Source: Chitinophagaceae bacterium (GTDB lineage: Bacteria; Bacteroidota; Bacteroidia; Chitinophagales; Chitinophagaceae). Taken from it: a stretch of 64,000 nucleotides of DNA. The DNA lies in NCBI GenBank assembly GCA_004173235.1, contig SEAC01000019.1:62001-126000 (forward strand), written 5' to 3'. The position numbers and the translations under genes were made by a program. The notes under the pieces were generated by a model. That model was not told where the DNA came from and did no database searches. It saw only the letters and a list, made by a program, of their open reading frames with translations. Positions 58,208-64,000 of this stretch are shown here, piece after piece. Each line of letters opens with the position of its first letter. The stretch's first letter is position 1.

Positions 58208-58527
58208 AACGCCGTTCTTTTCGCCACTGCCCCTTCGATGCCCGGGCCTTGCAATGCTTCAAAACATGGGCCGCAGGCTTCCCGAAAGTAAGGCGAAGCC
58301 AATGATTTTCAGCGCAAGAGCTGTCTTTTACAAGCCGAAAATGGGTCGGAACCGCTAAGAAAAAAAGGGGCTAAGTGTTTTCGCTAAGATCAGATGAGCA
58401 AAGATTTTCAACAACGATTTGCTTTGCGTAACAACTTATTTTCTTCTTTCCTTAGCGGTTACGAACACTTCTTTTCCTTTACCTGCCTTTTCCTTAGTTT
58501 CGCCCCTCTAGCATAAAGACCAATTCC

Positions 58528-59643
58528 ATGAAGTTCATCGTTTCGTCGTCGCAGCTTTTGAAGCAACTCCAACAGATCTCGGGCGTCATCAACGCCAACA
58601 CCGTGCTGCCGATCCTGGAAGACTTTCTCTTCGAGGTGGAAAGCGGTAAACTCACCGTGGTGGCCACCGACCTGGAGACCGTGATGCGCATTCAGCTGGA
58701 AGTGGAAGCACGCGAAACCGGCAAGGTTTGCATCCCCGCCAAGATCCTCATCGACTCGCTCAAGAACATCCCCGACCAGCCGCTGACGTTCACCATCGAC
58801 AAGAACTTCGGTGTGGAGATCACCTCCGACAATGGTAAGTATAAGGTGATGGGCGAGAACCCCGACAACTTCCCCAAGGAGCCGGCGGCCGACGACACCA
58901 CGTCGTTCACGCTGCCTGCAGAGGCACTCGTGACCGCCATCAACAAAACGCTTTTCGCGGTGAGCAACGACGACCTCCGCCCTGCCATGACCGGCGTGTA
59001 TTTCGAGCTCAGCAAAGACTATATCCAGTTTGTAGCCACCGACGCGCACCGCCTCGTTCGCTACAAGCGCACCGACGTCAGCTGCCCACGCACCGATTCA
59101 TTCATAGTGCCGCGAAAGCCGCTCAACCTCCTCAAGAGCGCGCTTCCCGACAACGAAGACGAGCTGACGGTATCCTACAACAGCAACCACCTTTTTGTAA
59201 AGCACGGCACCACGCAAATGAGCTGCCGCCTCATCGACGCACGCTTCCCCGACTATAAAGTGGTGATCCCCGCAGACAACCCGTATAAGATGGTGGTGAG
59301 CAAATCCTTGTTCCAGAGCGCCCTCCGACGCGTGAGCGTTTTCTCCAACAAGAGCACCAACCAGGTGGCCCTCTCTATCACCGGCTCCGAGCTTACGCTC
59401 AATGCGCAGGACGTGGACTTTTCTTTTGAAGGCAACGAGCGCATGAAGTGCCAATACGACGGTGAAGACCTGACGATCGCCTTCAACGCCCGCTTCCTCA
59501 TCGAAATGCTCAATGCATCGGAAGGCGACGAAGTGCGCGTGGAGCTGTCCACACCCACCAAGGCCGGCATTCTGCGTCCTACCGACGCGGACGAGCACGA
59601 AGACCTGCTGATGCTGGTGATGCCGCTGATGCTGAACCAGTAA
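58528..59643 (+). CDS. dnaN: DNA polymerase III subunit beta (sliding clamp)
   Basis: MKFIVSSSQLLKQLQQISGVINANTVLPILEDFLFEV; ATDAHRLVRYK; C-terminal LLMLVMPLMLNQ. Confidence 0.97.
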   Translation: MKFIVSSSQLLKQLQQISGVINANTVLPILEDFLFEVESGKLTVVATDLETVMRIQLEVEARETGKVCIPAKILIDSLKNIPDQPLTFTIDKNFGVEITSDNGKYKVMGENPDNFPKEPAADDTTSFTLPAEALVTAINKTLFAVSNDDLRPAMTGVYFELSKDYIQFVATDAHRLVRYKRTDVSCPRTDSFIVPRKPLNLLKSALPDNEDELTVSYNSNHLFVKHGTTQMSCRLIDARFPDYKVVIPADNPYKMVVSKSLFQSALRRVSVFSNKSTNQVALSITGSELTLNAQDVDFSFEGNERMKCQYDGEDLTIAFNARFLIEMLNASEGDEVRVELSTPTKAGILRPTDADEHEDLLMLVMPLMLNQ

Positions 59644-59801
59644 AGCAGCCGTTTATTAGTTAATTGTAAGGGTCGCCTTGTTGCGATCCTTTCTTCATTT
59701 TGTTCCAGCTTAATCCGCGCAATCATAAAAAATCGGAGCCTGCCCTGAGGAATCGAAGGGTTCTTTCTCTTTCCGGCCGAAGGCGGCCGTAACTTGCCGC
59801 C

Positions 59802-60050
59802 ATGAACTTCGTGCTCCTCGCCACATACGACAACTACATGGATGCGCACATCGTGCAGGGCCGGCTGGAAGAAGAAGGCATTCGCTGCTGGCTCAAAGAC
59901 GAGCATACGCTCACCATCAACCCGCTTTGGAACAATGCCATCGGGTACATCAAGCTGATGGTGCCGCAGGAACAACTGGAACGCGCCCGCGACATCCTCG
60001 CCGAGCCGCCCCGCCCGTCGTTCGACGATGTTGCGCCCGAGGCTTCCTAA
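59802..60050 (+). CDS. DUF2007 domain-containing protein
   Basis: MNFVLLATYDNYMDAHIVQGRLEEEGIRCWLKDEHTLTINPLWNNAIGYIKLMVPQEQLERARDIL. Confidence 0.88.
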   Translation: MNFVLLATYDNYMDAHIVQGRLEEEGIRCWLKDEHTLTINPLWNNAIGYIKLMVPQEQLERARDILAEPPRPSFDDVAPEAS

Positions 60051-60061
60051 CTTACCATTCC

Positions 60062-60832
60062 ATGAAACCGATCTTCCGGATACTATTGCTTGCGGTGGTG
60101 CTGTCTACGCCCGCCCGCGCGCTCGCCTGGGGCCGCGACGGCCACGAGCTGGTGGCGCGCATCGCCTATCATTTTCTCGACGGCGCCACGCGCAAAAAAG
60201 TGCTGCAAACCCTCGACGGCGTTTCGTTTGAAGAAGCGGCCACCTGGATGGACGACGTGCGCCGCAACCGGTCGTTCGAAAGTATGCGGCCCTGGCACTA
60301 TATCAATATAGACGAAGGCCAGGATTACCAGCCTGTTGCCGAAAAGAATGCGCTCACCATCCTCGCCGGCGTCATCGGTAAAATGAAGCAGCGCGAATCG
60401 TTCACCGGCAACCGCCAGCGCGACCTGCTGCTACTCTTTCATCTCGTGGGCGACATCCACCAGCCGCTGCATGCCGGTTATGCTTCCGACAAGGGCGGCA
60501 ACACCGTGAACGTGGATTACGAAAACACGCAGCTCAACCTACACAGTCTCTGGGACAACCGCATCATTGCCGATGCGAAAGTGAGCTTTGCAAGTTGCCT
60601 CGAGCTTTATTCCACCTGGACGCCGGTGCGGGCAGACAGCGTGCGCAGTGCGGGCCTCATGACCTGGATGAAGGAGTCGCGCGCCCTACTGCCGCAGGTG
60701 TATGCCTACCCCGAACCCCGAATTGAAAAGGCCTATTGCCTGCAGAACAAGCCGCTTGTAGAGCAGCAACTCCTTGCCGCGGGCCTGCGCCTGGCCCGGG
60801 TGCTGCAGGAATCTTTTGGCGACCCATCTTAG
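60062..60832 (+). CDS. S1/P1 nuclease
   Basis: Signal peptide ending ALAWGRDGHELVARIA; HYINIDE; FHLVGDIHQPLHAGYASDKGGNTV; NLHSLWDNRII. Confidence 0.93.
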   Translation: MKPIFRILLLAVVLSTPARALAWGRDGHELVARIAYHFLDGATRKKVLQTLDGVSFEEAATWMDDVRRNRSFESMRPWHYINIDEGQDYQPVAEKNALTILAGVIGKMKQRESFTGNRQRDLLLLFHLVGDIHQPLHAGYASDKGGNTVNVDYENTQLNLHSLWDNRIIADAKVSFASCLELYSTWTPVRADSVRSAGLMTWMKESRALLPQVYAYPEPRIEKAYCLQNKPLVEQQLLAAGLRLARVLQESFGDPS

Positions 60833-61563
60833 GCGGCTCCTCCGGGGGGCGACGCTTCCACCACGGGGTTGAGGCTGTGCTTTGTTTTCTTTTCGATATA
60901 ACGCAGGCTCTTGAGCGCCAGCACGATCCACAGCCAGCCCATTGCGAAGCCGGCCAGCACGTCGCTGGTGTAGTGCACACGGAGGTAGATGCGGCTGAAG
61001 CCGATGAGGAGGATGAACAGGAACAGCGCTACGATAAGCGGCCATTTAATGCGCGGGTCTTTCACCGAGTGCCACGTAATATATATGAGCATCCCGTAGA
61101 AGGTCATGCTCATAAGCGCGTGCCCGCTGGGAAACGAAAGCCCACGCGCAGGCTCGAGCAACGGGATGAGCGGTCGCTCGCGGCCGAACAGATGCTTGAG
61201 TCCTGCCATCAGCACAAGGCTGCTGAGCCCGATGGCCGGGATCTTTATGGAATACCACTTGTGCGGGCGCACAAAGAGGAACCATCCGATGAGCGCCAGG
61301 TTGGCCGGGATGAGGAAGCGGTGGGTGCCGAAGAAGGTGATGGTCTTCATCAGCGTATTATTGGCCGGCGACACAAAAGGCTCCAGCGCGTCGAACACCT
61401 GCTGGTCGAAGCTGTTGTTGCCCAACACAAACACGCGGCGCACGATATAGGCGAAACCCATGAGCGCCACGAAGAACACGGCCATCACAAACATCATCTC
61501 CACCGACAGGAGCGCGAAGCCCGCAACGAAGCGGCGGACGCCTTTCGATAATCTCCGAAACAT
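60829..61563 (-). CDS. Phosphatase PAP2 family protein
   Basis: KHLFGRERP, SFPSGHALMSM, SRIYLRVHYTSDVLAG. Confidence 0.92.
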   Translation of the reverse strand: MFRRLSKGVRRFVAGFALLSVEMMFVMAVFFVALMGFAYIVRRVFVLGNNSFDQQVFDALEPFVSPANNTLMKTITFFGTHRFLIPANLALIGWFLFVRPHKWYSIKIPAIGLSSLVLMAGLKHLFGRERPLIPLLEPARGLSFPSGHALMSMTFYGMLIYITWHSVKDPRIKWPLIVALFLFILLIGFSRIYLRVHYTSDVLAGFAMGWLWIVLALKSLRYIEKKTKHSLNPVVEASPPGGAA

Positions 61564-61738
61564 GATTTCAGCGATACAAACGCCGTGCGAGAAGCTGGCA
61601 TGGGAAAAAACCTGCCGTATTTCTACGCAAAAATTTGCCGTATTTCCTCTCTTGTGGGAGACGTTTCGGTAGCGGAACTTTGCAGTATATCTATCACAGT
61701 ATCTACTGCGTAGGTTTTTGTTTGGCTATCTGATCAAC

Positions 61739-61770
61739 GCCCCGGCGCTTTCGCGGGGGCTTTTTTTTGC
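61739..61770 (+). terminator. Rho-independent terminator-like hairpin
   Basis: gccccggcg-cttt-cgcgggggctttttttt. Confidence 0.65.
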
Positions 61771-62059
61771 CCAGCCCGGACCCAAAAAGAATCGGGGCGC
61801 AGCAAGTAAGTAGATATACCTAGATGTTAAAGAAATTCTAACGCGTCCGGGCCGATGATGAAAAATTGGTCTAACTTCCGTTCCGCATCTGCAAAAATGT
61901 GAATGATAGCGTTTTGTAAGGGAGATAAAGACCCAAACGGAACGCAGAAAGGACCTCGAAACGATTGCCAGAACGGAATTAACTGCAGTAGCAGCCCCCA
62001 ACCTACCGAAGCGCACCACCAACGTCCGGAAAGCCGAAACAAAAACCTTTATCTGTTTT

Positions 62060-64000
62060 ATGAGACAGCGCAATGACTTGTCTGGCACAGCCACGTGTGC
62101 CCCTGATCCGTCCATTACCGACGGCCGAACCTCAACTTCCAAAGCCCGTTTCGGGCGCCGACTGCTCGGACTGCTCACCAGCGTTCTGCTGGCAGGAGCG
62201 GTTCAGGCCCAGAGCTCGGCCAACTATGCCCTCACCACGAATACCAGCGGATCGCTGGTAGACATGAGCACGGGCACTACCCAGCTGGTGGCGGCCTCTG
62301 TGGACGATTCGCCTTCTTCGGCAGTGACGTCGATGCCTTTTGATTTCATTTTCATGGGCGCATTCTATAACCAGTTTTCGGTGAATGCCAACGGGATGAT
62401 CCGCCTTGGATCTACGCAGGTGGCCACCACGGGCAACGTCCAGATCGGCAGCGTGGCTACGGCACCGCTCATCTCGGCGTTCTCGTTCGACATGAAGACG
62501 CACACCAGCGGCAAGGTGCATTATAAGGTGACGGGCACGGCACCCAATCGCGTGCTGGTGATCGAATGGTTCAATATGCAAATCGGCTGGAACTCCACCA
62601 CTGCCGACGGCACCATCCAGGCGCTCCTTGGCGAGGACGGAAGCATCCGCTTCATTTACGGTACGATGGCCTACAACTATGTACCCGGCACCACGACCAT
62701 TTCTGCCGGCTTCCAATCATCAAACACCAACAATACGTACGCTACGATAAACATCGGCACCAACGCCGTGTCGTACTCGGGAGGCACAACGAATTACAAC
62801 ATCGGTTCCACCACCGGCGTTCCCATTCCGGTAAGCTCGGCTTCCGATGGCAACCGCCGCGTTTATACCTTCATCGCACCGGCACCTTCGGCCGGCCCCA
62901 CGAACCTGAACTTCACAGGCATGTCGGCGCTCGGGATGACCGTCAACTGGACGGCTTCGGTGGCTTCGAACGTTGCGGGTTACCTGGTATATTACTCTAC
63001 CGACAACGTGAACTTCACATTCGCCGGCAGCACCAACGCCGCTACTACCTCGCTTGCCGTAACCGGCCTGACGCCCGGCACCAACTACTACTGGAAAGTG
63101 TACGCCATCAGCGAAAGCAGCCTTTCGGCCCCGCTCACCGGCACCAACCCCACCACCTTCCCCTCCGACATCGCGAGCACTGCAACCGGCGGCCTGTGGA
63201 GCCAGCCTTCCACCTGGGTAGGCGGCGTAGTTCCTGCTCTTGGCGACAACGTGATGATCGCCGACGGCGCAACCGTTACCATCGACGTTAGCCCCACGAT
63301 CAACAACCTCACCATCGGTGAAGGCGGCGCAAGCGTGCTCCAGTATATTACTACGGCAACGCAAACGCTCAATGTAATGGGCAACCTTTCGATCACGAGC
63401 GGCGCCACCTTCCGTGCTGTTGCTCCCGGGTCGACAACGACGGTTACTTACAACCTCAACGTCGCCGGCAACCTTACCAACGGCGGCACCATCAACTTCA
63501 GCCAGACTGCCGGCACGGGCGGCACGGTGGTAAATGCTACGAAGGTGAACGTAACCTTCTCCAGCGCGGCCAACGCCAACTTCGACCTGAGCGGCGGCAC
63601 AGCAGCCAACTTCGCAGGCGTTTCGCTCAACAAGGGTACGGGCGCCGCATCCACACTTACTTTCAGCGCACCTGCCACCTATACCGGCACTGGCGCCAGC
63701 TCTTCTGCCGCCACCATTACCGTTGCCAGCACATCTGGCCTCGCGGTAGGTATGTATGTAGGCGTAACGAGCGGCACGGGCGCATTCGCGGCCGGCAGCA
63801 CGGTTACGGCCGTTAACAGCGGCACAACCTTCACGGTTTCGGCAGCTCCCACCACTACACTGGCAGGTGCTACGATCATCGGTTCGATGGTTGCAGGCGC
63901 ATCTTCGGCCAGCACCGGCTTCCTCACCATCACCAACGGCACGTTCGTGGTGGGCGGCAGCAACACGTATTCAGTGCCTGTGTTCGCTACAGCAGCTTAT
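62060..64000 (+). CDS. Large secreted surface protein with fibronectin type III domain (3' truncated by window edge; missing from the ORF track)
   Basis: ATG at 62060: MRQRNDLSGTATCAPDPSITDGRTSTSKARFGRRLLGLLTSVLLAGAVQAQSSANYALTTNTSGSLVDMSTGTTQL...; FN3-like PTNLNFTGMSALGMTVNWTASVASNVAGYLVYYSTDN; open to window end. Confidence 0.85.
   Translation, partial: MRQRNDLSGTATCAPDPSITDGRTSTSKARFGRRLLGLLTSVLLAGAVQAQSSANYALTTNTSGSLVDMSTGTTQLVAASVDDSPSSAVTSMPFDFIFMGAFYNQFSVNANGMIRLGSTQVATTGNVQIGSVATAPLISAFSFDMKTHTSGKVHYKVTGTAPNRVLVIEWFNMQIGWNSTTADGTIQALLGEDGSIRFIYGTMAYNYVPGTTTISAGFQSSNTNNTYATINIGTNAVSYSGGTTNYNIGSTTGVPIPVSSASDGNRRVYTFIAPAPSAGPTNLNFTGMSALGMTVNWTASVASNVAGYLVYYSTDNVNFTFAGSTNAATTSLAVTGLTPGTNYYWKVYAISESSLSAPLTGTNPTTFPSDIASTATGGLWSQPSTWVGGVVPALGDNVMIADGATVTIDVSPTINNLTIGEGGASVLQYITTATQTLNVMGNLSITSGATFRAVAPGSTTTVTYNLNVAGNLTNGGTINFSQTAGTGGTVVNATKVNVTFSSAANANFDLSGGTAANFAGVSLNKGTGAASTLTFSAPATYTGTGASSSAATITVASTSGLAVGMYVGVTSGTGAFAAGSTVTAVNSGTTFTVSAAPTTTLAGATIIGSMVAGASSASTGFLTITNGTFVVGGSNTYSVPVFATAAY

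Noticed and set aside
56777-58291. 504-aa plus-strand ORF
   Set aside because: N-terminus (FGCAQDDRAPSVTLSVAEASF) is a translated dispersed repeat and the rest is antisense to the 447-aa gene.
1-64000. Defence islands, toxin-antitoxin pairs, retrons, secondary-metabolite clusters, tRNA/rRNA genes
   Set aside because: Looked for characteristic motifs and found none that could be supported by reading alone; tRNAscan and dedicated tools were not available.

Overview
This is a chromosomal window from a moderately GC-rich Bacteroidota bacterium, probably Chitinophagaceae-like judging by gene content (IPExxxVDY, DUF2480, DUF4920, PorP/SprF, gliding-motility C-terminal domain proteins, fused alpha/beta E1 dehydrogenase). 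It is mostly housekeeping: rho, nadA, a parvulin isomerase, corA, kdsB, an ABC-F ATPase, recA, uvrB, polA, thiL, recX, dnaN, and mnmH and selD for selenouridine tRNA. I saw no prophage, CRISPR array, rRNA or recognisable tRNA. The unusual content is intergenic and RNA- or DNA-structural. (1) A four-helix-bundle (IVS/Avd-family) gene is bracketed by ~65-bp complementary arms built from 8-mer words. About a dozen ORF-less loci share the same architecture: 7-, 8- or 10-nt 'vocabulary' arrays, often as inverted pairs just upstream of start codons. (2) Two Y1/RAYT-type transposase genes lie next to their own repeats: AGACGCAT..ATGCGTCT palindromes, and an 8 x 53-bp array. One of the two genes is frameshifted. 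(3) Two separate tandem arrays have an exact, indel-free 21-bp period but degenerate sequence. (4) A ~150-bp structured element occurs twice, with apparent compensatory changes in two hairpins. (5) An oriC candidate lies in the nadA-ppi divergent gap, with one perfect and several near-perfect DnaA boxes next to an AT-rich tract. Dispersed repeats also sit inside coding sequences, in an E1 alpha/beta linker and in the signal-peptide region of an S41 protease. All product calls come from reading the sequence; no database search was run.
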